NCBI GenBank assembly: GCA_014904845.1
Contig: MU119313.1
Location: 62,001-126,000 of the forward strand
Length of the DNA stretch: 64,000 nt
Direction: 5' to 3'
Origin: Acephala macrosclerotiorum
Taxonomy: Eukaryota; Ascomycota; Leotiomycetes; Helotiales; Mollisiaceae
Under the pieces are notes generated by a model, which was not told where the DNA came from, did not search any database, and saw only the letters and a program-made list of their open reading frames with translations. Positions 11,404-23,561 of the stretch are shown here, piece after piece (position 1 is the stretch's first letter; each line of letters starts with the position of its first letter). A program made the position numbers and the translations under genes.

Positions 11404-13962
11404 ATGGCGCAAAATGACAAAGACGCAACAGAGGCTTCTGGGCGTCCGTTATCGCAGCAAGTTTCAGAAACAGATGGTACTCATCCATGTTCGAGACAGG
11501 CTAGATCCAATATTTCACCCTCAATAGAGGCATTTAGGTCCTCATCTAGGCCTAGATCACATACTACACCCCACGAGTCTATTATAGACCGTAAAACACA
11601 CTCAAAATCTCTCAGTCACAACGTAGGGCACGATGACTCGTGCGAATATATCTTCGACAGCCAGCAGGTACAACATTCTCAGCGACCACGATATTCTCCC
11701 GGCCTTGAAGAATACTTGGGCCCTACAGAGATACCTGAGTCTGGTAGAACAGATCGCACAGACGACGGAACTTCGTCATCCTCATCGCTTACGGGACAGC
11801 CGCACACGCCAGAGTCGAGCCATTCTGTAGACTCTTTGTACGTATACTCATCTGAAACGGAATGCTATTTACTAATGCATTCCTCCCTAGTGCAGGACAA
11901 GTTCTTAATCCCAGAACTCAGGACAGACGAGCACCCAAGCATACTATAACGAATGCCTCTGCCATGAAGTCGGACCCAGACTCTACAGTCTCTTGCAACC
12001 AGAAAGCCGAGGCCAGACAACAGTACCAGCAAGAAGATGAAGACGAGAATAATGAGAGCGACAGCGATGATTCAAGCGCTGTTGACGAGTCTGACGACGA
12101 GGAACTAGTTCCACAATCCGAAAGCTACGAAGCTCTAGTCATCCAGGCTGTCGGCGGCAACTTCGATCTCGCTGCCCGTCTCATTCCTCAACTTCATAAT
12201 CTGTGGTATCAGGAAAGGTCTGCTGTGCTTGGAGCATGGCAACCGAGCTCTACCCAGCGTGGATCTAGTGCTGGCAATGGTCATGTTGGTTCATCTACCA
12301 TGCACATCTTCGCTGCTGGCAATTCAGGCAGTAAAAAGGGTGGCAATAAAGCTAGTAATGAGCAGCAGGACAATCAAGACCACGGACAGGATGAGCATGA
12401 AGAGGATAGCGATGACGACGATGAGATAGGCAGGCCAAAGAAGAAAGCAGGATCCATCTCCCACGAAAAGCAACTTCTCGCATGCCACTTCCACAAGAGA
12501 TATCCCGAAAGATACAACGCATTCCATACTTCGGAGAACTGCGGTAAATTCCAGTACAGAACATGCGCTGGGCCTGGATTTACAACTGTTCGAAGATTGA
12601 GGTAAGCTCTCAGTTGCATTTCCCGTGACGTTTCAACTTACCTGACGACACAGGGCTCACTTCAAGCAAACGCACCTTCATGTTCAATGTGGACGTTGTT
12701 CACAACTTTTTCAGGGAACACCAAGTAAGCGTGTTGCGGATCTCAATGCTCATCAACTACAAGGATGCTCTGAGAAACTGCCTTTGGTGAACGAAGGGGT
12801 TACTCTTCTACACTGGGCTCAGATAGAGGACAAAACCAGTGGCAAAAAAGGTGGGGGTAAGGGCGTTGATACATCAGAAGTGCAGAAGTGGAACGAGATC
12901 TGGGGAATTCTGTTTCCTGGGCAGCAACTCCCAAGTCCATGTAAGCTTCCCTCATCGACTCCCTTAGTTGTATCCGGAATCTAATTATATCAAGGGTTTG
13001 ATTCCACACCAGCTGCAGATTTCTCCCTCTCGTCCCTGAGACTACAAACCTCGGAATACGAGAAATGCTACGATGCGGCTCTCGTCGTTCATATTGCTGA
13101 AGTTGGCCCATCTCACGTAAACCATAAACATGTCGCAGCCGAAGCTTTCCAATCATGGCATACCAAAGTCCTCGCGGAGCGAAAATTGACACAACTACCG
13201 ATCAGAAACGTCGTCGCTCCTTCTAACCATACCAACACGACCGACTACTGCAACGATTTCAATGTACCATCAACGTTCACAGCTATGGTTCCACCGCTTG
13301 GACAAACTAGATCGGTTTCATTCCCTCAATCCTCAGGACTGAAACCTATATACAGCAGCCAGCAGGACCAGAAAATGATGCCTAGTGATGAGAACTGCCA
13401 TTGCCGATCTAACAGTGCTCCCGAGATAGCTCCAGTACACCCCAAGTTCCAATGTAATGTTCAGGGGGCAATGTATTTCCCGGATCCTATGTTCCCAGAT
13501 CTTGCTTTTGGTCTTCAAGATCCTCTACCAGACTCTTCTACACTGGCTGGCTTCATGACGACGGCCAACCTCAATGTCTCGAATCCTGGTCAACATCCTC
13601 AGCATATGGCGCAGACCCATCCTATGAGCTTTGAAACTTTGACCTACGATAATGGACAGCCTCACTATCCTCCTGTAGAAAGCAGCTTGACCGACATTGA
13701 TGCCTATCCTTCCAATAGCATGGCTAGCATGAGCCACACCCCTTCGGTCTATGATCCAAACACCATCTTCGCACAGCAGCAGCACAACCATCTCCAGAAA
13801 AACTATCCGCACAACGGCTCTCAGACTTGGCCGAAGTTTAAGGGCACAAGTCAATACGTTAATGGTCAAAATCAATTTCAATCGAATACTGTTCCGTTCC
13901 ATAGGGAGGGAGGAGTTCCTGGGAATATGAATTGGGATGAAAGTAGTGGTCCCGGACTGTAG
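11404..13962 (+). CDS. Fungal C2H2-like zinc-finger protein
   Basis: Four exons: 11404-11837, 11891-12601, 12654-12940 and 12995-13962. Phases agree and give 799 residues. The first 250 residues are Ser-rich and low complexity, followed by an acidic stretch. The core at the exon 2/3 junction belongs to a family widespread in filamentous ascomycetes: LLACHFHKRYPERY, then YRTCAGPGFTTVRRLRAH, FKQTHLHVQCGRCSQLF, then a region ending in WNEIWGILFPG. The Cys/His pairs in this core resemble degenerate C2H2 fingers. The C-terminal 300 residues are Gln/Asn/Pro/Ser-rich, as in transcriptional activation regions. A nuclear DNA-binding or regulatory role is inferred, and the target is unknown. The start at 11404 is the first ATG in frame. 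Confidence 0.82.
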
Positions 13963-14483
13963 AGAGATGAGTTCAAGATGTCCCCCCCCCTTTTCACTAG
14001 ACGCTATCGTATATTTCGACATATACACGAAGTGAGAGCGCAGATTCAGCGAAGACAGATTAAAACTATTACTGCACGTGACAATATCACGTGAATATCA
14101 TATTCTATCTCTGGTCAGTCCGAAACAACGACTCGTAGGAGGGGCATAGGAGTGATTCAAAGCTGCTTTTGTTCTATTTCATGAATATGTCTCACAAATG
14201 TTATGGCTGTCGGAATGTGAGGGGGAGACAAAAGCGGAATAGCGTGAACTAAAACAATGGATACCCCTACCTTGTCTTGACTTGAATTCTCCTCTTTTCT
14301 TCAACACCCACAAGCCTCTAACATTTTAAACTCGTTCTCAAGACAACATCGACGACTCCTCAACCGTCATCGATACCAATGCGAAGAAAATAACGTATCT
14401 GGACTAGCACTCGATCCCGCCATATCCACCTGCCAAACCCCGCGCCCTTCATACATTCCCCGATGAGCGCCACGTCCGGTAGC
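13963..14483. other. Convergent spacer with paired CACGTGA motifs
   Basis: This lies between two convergent 3' ends, so it should hold two terminator regions. A C-homopolymer lies just after the zinc-finger stop (about 13982-13991). Two direct copies of CACGTGA, 13 bp apart, lie at 14075-14081 and 14088-14094. No coding potential is evident. Confidence 0.45.
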
Positions 14484-15687
14484 CTACGACGGGTGGTACG
14501 CCTTATACACCTGCATCGCACCCTCGACGCACTGAATGAGTCCGAACAGGATAGTGAGTCCCAACACGAGTGCTGCTACCCAGAATGTGTACCATTGCAC
14601 CCTCTTGCGCCTGTCATTCCACCATTGCTTCATTGTACTCGGTTCAGCTTCGTCGAAAACTTGTTTCAGGATGATCAATCGGTCGTGCCAGTACACAAAA
14701 TTGTCGATTTGGCGTTCGGACTTCTTCAATTGCCCACACTGTCGCACGAACTTAGCGATACATTTGTCAGTCTTCCAAACCTTGCAATTGTTGGTGGACT
14801 GGGGTTCCATCTTACATTATCGAGGGGAAGTCTTCTACGCTTCAGTGTTGCTTTTTGTTGCTTTTTGAACCATTTTTCCACATCTTTATTATGTTCTGGA
14901 AGTAATAGTGCGAGCGTTCGGATCGTCTCATCAATTAGTCCTGTTGGAAACAGACCCCTATTGAAATTTATGTTAGCTAGAACGCTCGTTGCATACCAAA
15001 GACAATTGACAGATGCTTACGATTTTTGATGACATCTCAAGAATGATACATAATGGAAGAGCTCTACGGCAGTGTCGTCATCTCTCATCCGGAGGTGGTC
15101 TGCAAGATTACTTGTCCATCGAATTTTGATACCCCCAATCTGTTCCAAGTTCCTGGCCTAACACATTTAGTCTCTGGCTTGTCATAAACTATAGCGGGTG
15201 TGCTACTTACATTGAAGATTTTCTCCAGCTTGACTTGCTCTGTCATTGATTGTTGTGGTTGGAACTGTTTATTGACGAGCTCTGCCACAGATTCTTCTTT
15301 CCAGCCAAGATGTGTCTCTCCAGTAATTGCAATCGAGTATCCCACACGCGGCGATCCTATCGACAACATGAAAAGTAGTCTTAAAGCGAGACCCACACAG
15401 TCTTCCAAGTCATCGTCATCAATGCTTGAACCTCGCCACTTTGTGCGTAATACAGTGATAATTGATTTCCTCGTTGCATTGTGCTCTTTCAGAAGTCCGA
15501 TCAGATTTATTATCTGTCTATGTGTGCTGGTGATACCACTGACGCTGTAATTTTCAACGACCCTTCTGTAGTATTGAAGATAGCTGTCATCGAGGATGTC
15601 AAAACCGTGGATATCAGGTTGAACGTGGATGGCATTGACCAGTCCCAACCTGACGTCTCGTGGCACGGGAAAGTCACGTGTGTCCAT
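14484..15687 (-). CDS. Conserved fungal protein with C-terminal membrane anchor
   Basis: Exons 15687-15211, 15157-15021, 14957-14816 and 14771-14484 are phase-consistent and give 347 residues. This belongs to a protein family I know only as a widespread ascomycete 'hypothetical protein'. Diagnostic pieces are the QPDIHGFDILDDSYLQYYRR segment, IGGIKIRWTSNLADHLR, LFPTGLIDETIRTLALL, and FVYWHDRLIILKQVFDEAEP. The C-terminus, QWYTFWVAALVLGLTILFGL, is a single transmembrane helix followed by a short tail, so it is probably a tail-anchored membrane protein. In the same frame upstream of the Met at 15687, coding-like sequence (FTLIFEHPGIQ, DQAPEVLIIEVKFRP) continues to about 15810. It is interrupted by a TGA at 15730-15732. 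The true N-terminus may therefore lie upstream, with an intron or lesion between. Function unknown. Confidence 0.75.
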
Positions 15688-15732
15688 CTGAATGCCCGGA
15701 TGCTCGAAAATGAGAGTGAAAGGGCCAAATCA

Positions 15733-16208
15733 TCGCGGAGTTTCAGTAATGGGACGGAATTTAACCTCGATAATTAGTACTTCTGGTGCTTGATCAGGCT
15801 CTCCGTAGTCGTATCAGCTGTCAGGAGTTGCACAGCCCCTCGGTGGCTGAGAAAGCGGGAATAATTGCACTGCTGATGACCCGACAGAATCGCCAGCTTT
15901 CGACCTTCGCCACGATTCTTGTGCTGCCTCCCGAATCCACACCAGTGGATAATTGTCGCAAACTTGTCTTGCTCCTTATCTTCACCCAAGTTCTCATTAA
16001 TGTCAAGACGGCGCGCCTGATTTACCTTTACCTCTTACATGGAGCTCAAGGTTTACTCATGACTACGACCGCTGGTAGCCTTGCCATCGCTGATGTGCCC
16101 TCGATTGATCTGTTGAATGGCCGCCAATGACTTCAATGACAGCGGTTTTCGAATGCATAGAGGATACAATGCTTGCGCCAACCATCAGGACTAGGATGAT
16201 TACCATAG
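15733..16208. other. Divergent spacer, partly coding-like
   Basis: This separates two divergently transcribed genes and should hold both promoters. Its left part, minus strand (15733-15810), continues the coding-like frame of the gene at 14484-15687 beyond an in-frame TGA. A further minus-strand frame (15774-15989) also looks protein-like. It may be the remainder of a longer N-terminus whose introns I cannot place. Confidence 0.4.
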
Positions 16209-19160
16209 ATGTCGCACCAGCCGCCAAGAAGGGTGTTGGAGCAAGTATTTCTCGATGGTAAGCCCGGCCTTCTCGAAGGTGCTATTTTCACGTTACTGAT
16301 CAAATCTTCAGGCCACAACCAGAGCTATCAATTGGTGAACGACATGGATCGCTGGGTACTTTTCCAACTAAACAGAAGTGCTGGAGGCTCAAAGACAACA
16401 GCCCAGCCCACATCGTGTGGAAGCAGATCTCAAAGGACATTCGGAGCCACCTCGAAGACCAACACGAGATTCTTGAGACTAAAGATCAAGATCTGATGAT
16501 CGAGATGTTCATGGTTGGAAAGGACATGGTTTCTTGTCAGCCAACTATTCTGTTCGCGTGCAAGAACAAAGATTGCTGTCAAAAAGCCATGCGAATGGTT
16601 CACAACAAGGGGATTTTAGAACCTTATCCAGGTGTCGCAATGTGCAAATGCACTCGATTGCCTGTGCTACTAGCAACAAACGAGCTGGATGAGTCGAAAT
16701 CGGACATTGGCATCTCCTTTGGTTGGACTTTAAGTGACATATTGGCAATGATACAGCTCACGCACAGGGTATACTGTGAATGTCAGCAGGCTGGGGAACA
16801 ATACATGGACCTTAGGAACGATCTGAGAAATCTCGATAGTAGTCTTCAAACACTCAGAGAGGCGGCACAAGAATCGCAAATTCCCTTCGAAAATTTGACG
16901 GCAATTAGGATCTTGGAGCCTTTGCTTGACGATCTCAATCACAAATTTTCAGCAAACAAGGGTCAGAAGGCCATCAGAAGTGTCCACCAACGAGAGGGAT
17001 CTCGAGTTACAAAAGAAGAGCTGCAGGGAATTCGAACTCAGCTTGAGACATGCACGTCAGCGATAGAAAGTGGAACCGAGAAGATGATTCACCGAGCTAC
17101 GACGGCCTTTGAAGCAATAACTGACCCGACCATCTACGCTTATGGATCACTTCTTCAGCCTGGTATTTCAATTGCTCGAGGTGAACGAGCTCCGCCTCGA
17201 CTAGCAACTATGGGCGGTATCCTTCGTATTTACGATGGTCTATACGGCCTCACAGTGAAGCACGCCTTTCTGCCACCTGCAATCACAGAGGCCTGTGACG
17301 AGTCTGATGATGAGTTTACTTTCTTCGATCCGAATGAGAGCATGGAAGGATCAGATGAGGAGACTGCGTTTGTGGATTTCACGAGTCAAGGTAATCCTAT
17401 CGTAGATAGTAGCCATCTCAACACTGACTTGCGCAGGAAGTATTTCCTCTTCATCGAATCGATCGCAATCTTCCAAATACACAGCCAGAAGTGCCCATGA
17501 ATCTTCATCGCCCAGGGAGGAATCCCTGGCAACTGAAGTCAAAGACACATCAGGTACGTCTTGCCAGCACAATTTGATTGTTATGATTGTCGCTCTCAAT
17601 GCTGAATGATGTAGAAGAGCCCAAATTGTTGACAGCCTCGAACATCGGAGTCCTTTTGATGGACGCACCTGCATATAGCCTCTTGGACTGGGCGTTGATT
17701 GATCTCAACACTGACTCAGACGGTTGTGGGCTGTTCTTGGGCCATGATTCCGCGGTAAATCACGCTCTGCCATTGGGTAAGATGTAACAATGCCATGAAC
17801 AGTCCTTGATCGCTGATGTATGCCAGATGTCCTTCAAAACATTGTTGTGTGGAACCAAAGTCGCCTATACCCAAAGGATATTGCTGCAGAACCAAGTGAC
17901 ACTAGAGTTCTGATCAAGACAGGGAACAGAGACCATGTTCTAAATGGCAAGCTGTCCGGGATCCCATCCTTCAGAATGGTACTAGGCACGGGCATGTCTC
18001 AAGAACTATGGACAGTGACATGTATTGATGGCACATTTAGTAAGTTCATCTAGGCTTATGGTCCCAGTATACCTCGTTGACATCTTGTAGCCGAGGGAGA
18101 TTGTGGGTCTTGGGTTGTTGACTGCGAGTCCAAACTTCTGTACGGGCACATTGTATCAGGGTATCCTGGCACAAAAACAGCATATATTGTACCAGCTAGA
18201 ATGATCTTCGACGAGATTGCACAACACTTTGGGGAGGCGACCATTCCAAACCCTGAAAATTGGTCCTCGAATTATACGAACACAAGCGAAAATACAATGC
18301 CAGTGGCCCAGCGATCTCTGGTAACCCTCGAGAGCGTAGAAAAGGGCAAGGAACCCGAATTGAGTAGCGATCCAGACAACGCTCTGGGGATTTCGATGGA
18401 AGAAAGGATTCTGAATCAGCCATGGAAAATGAGCCTTGCTTGGCAAATGTTGCCTCTGAACGACGACGATCTAAATCAGGAGTTGGACGACGACGAGCTT
18501 TTACTTGCAAGCGACAGCGTGGACCCGATGCTAGAAGAGATACTCGCCAGAAGATTTCTCCGACGTACCCAAGAGAATTCTTCGGGAGACCCAACTACTG
18601 ATCGTGAAACCACGGCATCATTTCAGGGCGCCCAGAAAGATGGTATTCCGGCCGATGCGCGGTGGACGAAGATCAGTAGGGAGCTGGTTAATCCTGAGGC
18701 TTTGGATGCAGGCAAAGAGAACTACGTGGTTGAAGATGACTTTGTTCTCGTCCTCAGGGTTTTGACAAGAGAACAGATCCAGAGCTACGCAGAGGTCACG
18801 CACACGATCAGAGGTTCGTTTTGTCCTCCCATCCCATCTGAATTTGTGACTAACCTTATCGCAGCTGCAAGGGAAGCATTGGAAGAACTCGAAGCCGCAA
18901 AACGTCATGAACACGAGCTCCGTAGCAGACCAGAACCGATCAAACGGCTGCCCCCTCCACCTCGTGAGGTTTATCAACACGAGGACGTCGAGGAATCATA
19001 TAGAGAAGAATCTCCTGATATGAATTCGACTAATGAGCTTAGGCAAGCTGCCCTTGACGAACGAATGACTCTAATGAGACCTGCGAAGCCGATCCAAAAA
19101 AGTCAGTCGAACCTGGATTATAGGCTCTTGAGTAATGTAGCGAACTGGAAGTCGCGATGA
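16209..19160 (+). CDS. Large fungal protein with N-terminal STAND-like helical domain and trypsin-like GDCGSW segment
   Basis: Exons: 16209-16257, 16312-16334, 16376-17390, 17437-17553, 17615-17776, 17827-18039 and 18091-19160. All are phase-consistent. Within the last exon, 18814-18864 (51 bp, GT donor, CTAAC branch site, GCAG end) looks like an in-frame intron. Its removal gives 865 residues; its retention gives 882. Early segment: CWRLKDNSPAHIVWKQI and ACKNKDCCQKAM. Then GWTLSDILAMIQLTHRVY followed by helices resembling the fungal 'N-terminal domain of STAND proteins'. Near residue 529 comes GDCGSWVVD, then LYGHIVSGYPGTKTAYIVP, the pattern of a trypsin-like fold around its nucleophile, here Cys531 instead of Ser. 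The tail is charged and Pro-rich. The family is common in ascomycetes and uncharacterised. Proteolytic activity is only a possibility. Confidence 0.78.
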
Positions 19161-19511
19161 CATGGACGAAGATAGGCGCTCGCCGAACTCTAGGAGACTG
19201 GGAGTCTAAATCGATCTCACGATCCATGATACTGAACAGCTAGCCCTCCAAAAAGCCAGGGAAAACCCCCCTGACGACAGGGAATTTCAATCAGGAATTC
19301 AACTTGGACTACAAGGCAATCCACTTTGCTAAAAGTTCGTTGAGACTACGATAGTACACACTCTGAGCGAGCTGATCCACACTCACACTTCCTGCTTCAT
19401 TCGTCTACTTGTTCTGGGTTTCGCTATAACCAAAGCTGGGCCTACAATACAATCCCACACCCAAAAGTCGCTCAAGAGCGCCAACCAAACCACTAAGACA
19501 CGATACTGTCA
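19161..19511. other. Convergent intergenic spacer
   Basis: Spacer between the 3' ends of the protease-like gene and the carbonic anhydrase gene. I see no coding potential or repeat. Confidence 0.45.
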
Positions 19512-20435
19512 TCAGACATTGATCCCATGCAACCAAACCTCCTGCTCCACCCTCGCACTAAACGTACTAACCCCCAAAATTTCCCGCATCTGGCCATTCC
19601 CCACGAACAACGTATTCCTCGCAACCCACCACCTAATACCCTCCGTACAGGGTGGGGATGTCAAACTCCCCATGTAGGTCCAGAAGTCCGAGAACAAATT
19701 CACCTCCCTCAACGCCTGATACACATCCAGTGTCATCGGGATTGTTTCTTGAGAGTCAAACCCAGGAAGGGAAGTTGTCGTGTTGGAGGATGATGAAGAG
19801 GTGGTGGTGGTGGAGGGTAAGATCTGACTAAAGAACGGAGAGTCGGAATTTCCAGGATCGATTCGGATAGCGATTACGCCCGCTTCGGCACCGGAAGAGT
19901 CTGTGTGTACGAGATGGAGCTCGGCTTTTGCGCGGTTGCCTTGCACGGAGTGGTCGGCGGGGGCGTGGATGTGCCAGCCTTTGAGGTAGAGGGTTGTGTT
20001 TTGGGAGTTGTTGTCGAGATAGGTGAAGCTTGGTGTGGAGGTTTTGGAGGATGAGGTGGAGACGGAGAATGCGGGGCCGTATCCCCAGTTTGAGAGTGCG
20101 CCCGGGACCGAGGAGTAAGTTTTGGGGTTGAAGGTTGGGAAGTGGGTTTGTGAGAGGCCTTGGGTGACGAGGAGTTGAATTGGTGATTGGGTCGTGCCGG
20201 TTTGGCAAGTCGCGCAGCCTGGATTGCGGGTCAGTCACGGGTTTGGTGAATGTGAGGGAGTGGTGGACCTACTGGAGTTCACCATTCCCCAGTTGTAGGA
20301 GGCTTCATATGTCCAGTCCTGCGTGCCGGTTGCGCGCTTATTGAGTGAACGGCCGTGGATGTCATGTTGTGGACAGGCGATGATGGTTTGGATGAAGGCT
20401 GGGAGGACAGCGAGATTGAGGAGCAGAGAATACAT
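19512..20435 (-). CDS. Secreted alpha-carbonic anhydrase
   Basis: Two exons, 20435-20273 and 20218-19512, joined by a 54-bp intron, giving 289 residues. The first 20 residues (MYSLLLNLAVLPAFIQTIIA) are a signal peptide, so the enzyme acts outside the cell, interconverting CO2 and bicarbonate. Alpha-class features: WTYEASYNWG near the mature start, QSPIQL, the zinc ligands in GWHIHAPADHSVQG and ELHLVH, and SLTSPPCTEGIRWWV near the C-terminus. A Thr/Ser-rich insertion (around TTTTSSSSSNTTT) sits in a surface loop, as seen in some fungal members. The earlier upstream codons in this frame are not preceded by a better start. A TATA box lies about 92 bp upstream of the ATG. Confidence 0.93.
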
Positions 20436-20526
20436 TATGAATGAGCAAAGTCTGTGATGAGAAGAGATGCGAAGCGAGATACTTATTGTATGGATTGAGT
20501 TAATATGCAAAGTGATGTGACTTGAT

Positions 20527-20533
20527 CTTTATA
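20527..20533 (-). promoter_or_regulatory. TATA box of the carbonic anhydrase gene
   Basis: TATAAAG on the minus strand, 92 bp upstream of the carbonic anhydrase ATG, in an otherwise unremarkable promoter. The match and spacing fit a fungal TATA element. No experiment is available. Confidence 0.5.
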
Positions 20534-22390
20534 CTTCACCCTCATCATGATTATCAAATAGGCTTTTCATCTTGTCCGCCTTGCGAGACTCCGACATCGT
20601 GAAGAGCTTGGCCATCTGATTGAACGCGTAGGCTCTTGGCAAAATGGAAGTTGGGCCAAGCATTTCCGAGGCTGTGTGAAAGTATCCAAACCAACAAGAC
20701 CGCCCCCAAAGAGCATCTTTTAGTTGAAATCTTAGTATGTAGGTGTCAAACTTTCGTGATGCCTCGGCCTTATTTGTGGCTTATAGCTTGGAACTCTGAA
20801 TTTGGGAGCTTGGAGGCTGATCTCATCTTCCCAACGTCTGATGCCAAGGGAAAGTATAAAATCGCATAAATCAAAGTTGTAGATGACGCGGATTCTTGGA
20901 AATTAGGAAGAAACAAAAAGCCTGGGACCGAAGAGTTAAGGGACGAGAATGGTGCCTGCCAAGTCTTGTCACGAGGCATCTTGACTCGGGACTTGCGGAA
21001 TGAGGTCGAGGTTGACAGCTTAGTTCTGAAAGGCGATTGAATGGATTTGGTTTGTTCGAATTACAACAGGGGGTTGCCGTTGATGATATTTTGAGTTATT
21101 GATGAGGAGTGATGGTTGCGACGAGGTTAGGAAATCGAGGAGGCACCACACCGCCATTCTCATATATACACCTTCCAGCACATCTCAGAACGAGGCTAAT
21201 ATTAGCTTCGGCCAAATTCAACCTCATCTCTTCCAACATTGTTGCATTTGGTCGATTCAGAGGAAGGAATTACAGCCAATTTTGCGCCAAACATAAGGCC
21301 ATTATGCGCCTATTGAAGCCATCTCCCCCCTACGACCTACCGTACGAATTCAGAGCATCGAAGACAGGAGGCAGCCGTTAACAACGACCGCGAGCTCGAG
21401 CTCCTTCATATTTCATCTCAGTCGACCAGCAGACACCCTCAACTAGCCTACCGCGAAGCTGATAGACTGACCTGGTGTATGACATAACTCTGGCAAGGCC
21501 GACTACTTCAACTCTGAAGAAGCCAGCTTTCAACAAGCCGCACCGCGATACCGTGGACACCCCTCCAAAAAGCACACGATCGAACGAGGCGGATTGCGTT
21601 TCATAGGACTATCATTAAATTGTTTTTCTGATGAATAGCTTCGTAATTTGGCTTTGCAATTTGAATTGAAGATGCGCATGAAGTCCCGCGAGCTCGGAAG
21701 CACGAGCGCAGCGAGGCTTTCTGCCGTTTACTTCCATTTCTTGAGGTCAACATACCCGATGGATAGAAAACAGGTTCTACTTCCAATCTCAGGAGATGAA
21801 GAAATAATTCTACTTCAGTCATTGGATAATTCGGTGAAGCACGGTGTTGTGTGACTCCAAAGCTGCGAGGTCCCGTAATCCAGGGCCGCTATGCGGGCCT
21901 AGTTGCAGAAGAAAACTGTTGGAGAAGTCCCAAAATACAGAGCGTGCCTTATCGTTGCCAACGGATGACTTGAATCCTCTTCATTGACTGGATGATGGAG
22001 CCTTGCATGACCTGGGACAGCTAAAGTTGCAGCTGATGGGTGCACGCCTATTCTTCATGACGCCACTTAGCTGGTCCCCACGAGAGGTTCCCCCGATCCT
22101 TCAAGAAGTATTTTAGAATTATGGCAAAGTAAGGCCTCATGATAGGACAAACATTGAGCCTTGGCTAAACCTCGACGTTGAAGACAGATAGGCTTGAGTT
22201 GTGCAACATTGTCGGGATAAGAAGGCTGTGTTTACCGATTGTGACGAAATCAACTTCCAGCCGAGAAGCCTTTATACATCATACTTACGTTCTAATCACT
22301 TTCAATAAGCGGTTGACGCCATAGCAGTTGTCGCCTTGGAATTAGTCTGCGTTGTCGCGCTAGCGTAATCACTCAACGACTCCGGCTGCA
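20534..22390. other. Gene-free interval
   Basis: Nearly 1.9 kb between the divergent carbonic anhydrase and GPI-protein genes. Frames are short, scattered and without domains. The right end holds the GPI-protein promoter. I see no tRNA or transposon. Confidence 0.4.
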
Positions 22391-22397
22391 TATAAAA
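22391..22397 (+). promoter_or_regulatory. TATA box of the GPI-anchored protein gene
   Basis: TATAAAA about 200 bp upstream of the ATG at 22598, followed by a pyrimidine-rich, A-poor leader ending in CGACAATG. This is typical of strongly expressed fungal wall-protein genes. Confidence 0.5.
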
Positions 22398-22597
22398 TAT
22401 CATCAACAGCTCACTCGCGAAATCTTTTCCTCCACAACACGACCACACTTTTTCTCCACGAACGCTTTGGTACGACTCAATCTTCTTGATCTCCTTGATC
22501 TCTTTGCGATCGCACAGTCATATCATAAACGTTCGTTCCTTCAACGCTCGTTCTCTTAACCCTCGTTTCCCCAAACAGCCTACGCGTCAATTCGACA

Positions 22598-23561
22598 ATG
22601 CGTGCCTCATCCATCCTCGCCGTCGGTGCTCTCGCACTCGTTGGCTCTGCGGACGTTCTTACGAACACCTCAACTGATGTGGTCACCGTAAGTTTCAAAT
22701 CCCCTTGACAACCATCTCGCCCTCCTTCCCGGTCGCAAGATCGAGAAATCGAGACGTGTAACTCCTCTCGGTGGTGCGCATGGTTCTGGGACAACACCTC
22801 CTTCCTTCGCTTCTTCCAGAACGCGAAGAAACTCGTCGCTGACTTCGATCTCCTCAAATCCAGATTACCATCGTCACCTGTGGCCCAACCCACACCGACT
22901 GCCCTGAGGGTTCCGTTACGGTTACGTTGACTACCACTACCGCCGAGTGCTCTACGACTTCAATCCCAGTTGGTGTTGCCCCTGGTACTACCCTCTCTAC
23001 TGTAAGAATCCTGATTCACAATCAATCTTTCTCTTTCGTCGCGGTCGCAAATCTTTTGCGCGCAGAACTGACGCGCTGGGCGCGTCTCAGTTCACTCGGG
23101 GGCACGCAATCCAAACATTTGGAAAAGTAGCTGACTTCATATTTGCACAACAGGTCCCCACTACTCCTGAGGCCACCCCAGTCTATACCCCGGTTGAGTC
23201 GTCCGTCGTTGAGTCCTCAAGTGTCGTCGTCCCAGGCAGCACCGAGTCCCTCTCCGTCTCCTCTACGATCACTGCCAGCACTGAGGTTCCCTCTTCAGCT
23301 GCCCCCTCTACTCCTCTTTACGCCTCGGTTGCTACCACTGCTCCCGGCAATGGCACCATCATCTTGACTGCTAACCCCTCAACTTCAATCGTCCTGAGCA
23401 GCACCACCGAGACTCCTACTCCTACCTATGCTCAAGTACCACCAACTACCTCAGCTTCGGCTAGCCCTACCGTGTCAGGCTCTGGCACTGCAGGAAATGT
23501 CGTCGTTCCAGGTGTCAACTTGGTACTTCTTGGTCTGGTTGCTGCTGTTGTCTTCGGATGA
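22598..23561 (+). CDS. GPI-anchored Ser/Thr-rich cell-wall protein
   Basis: Three exons: 22598-22687, 22864-23001 and 23154-23561. The introns are unusually long for this window (176 and 152 bp). The protein has 211 residues: a signal peptide (MRASSILAVGALALVGSA), a short Cys-containing domain (ITIVTCGPTHTDCPEG, then TAECST), then a long Ser/Thr/Pro/Val stretch suited to O-mannosylation. It ends in a hydrophobic GPI-attachment tail (GVNLVLLGLVAAVVFG) after a small-residue omega region. It is predicted to be covalently attached to the wall or plasma membrane. It resembles small, abundant fungal wall proteins of the CCG-6 type, but the resemblance is one of layout and composition, so no gene symbol is given. 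Confidence 0.87.
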
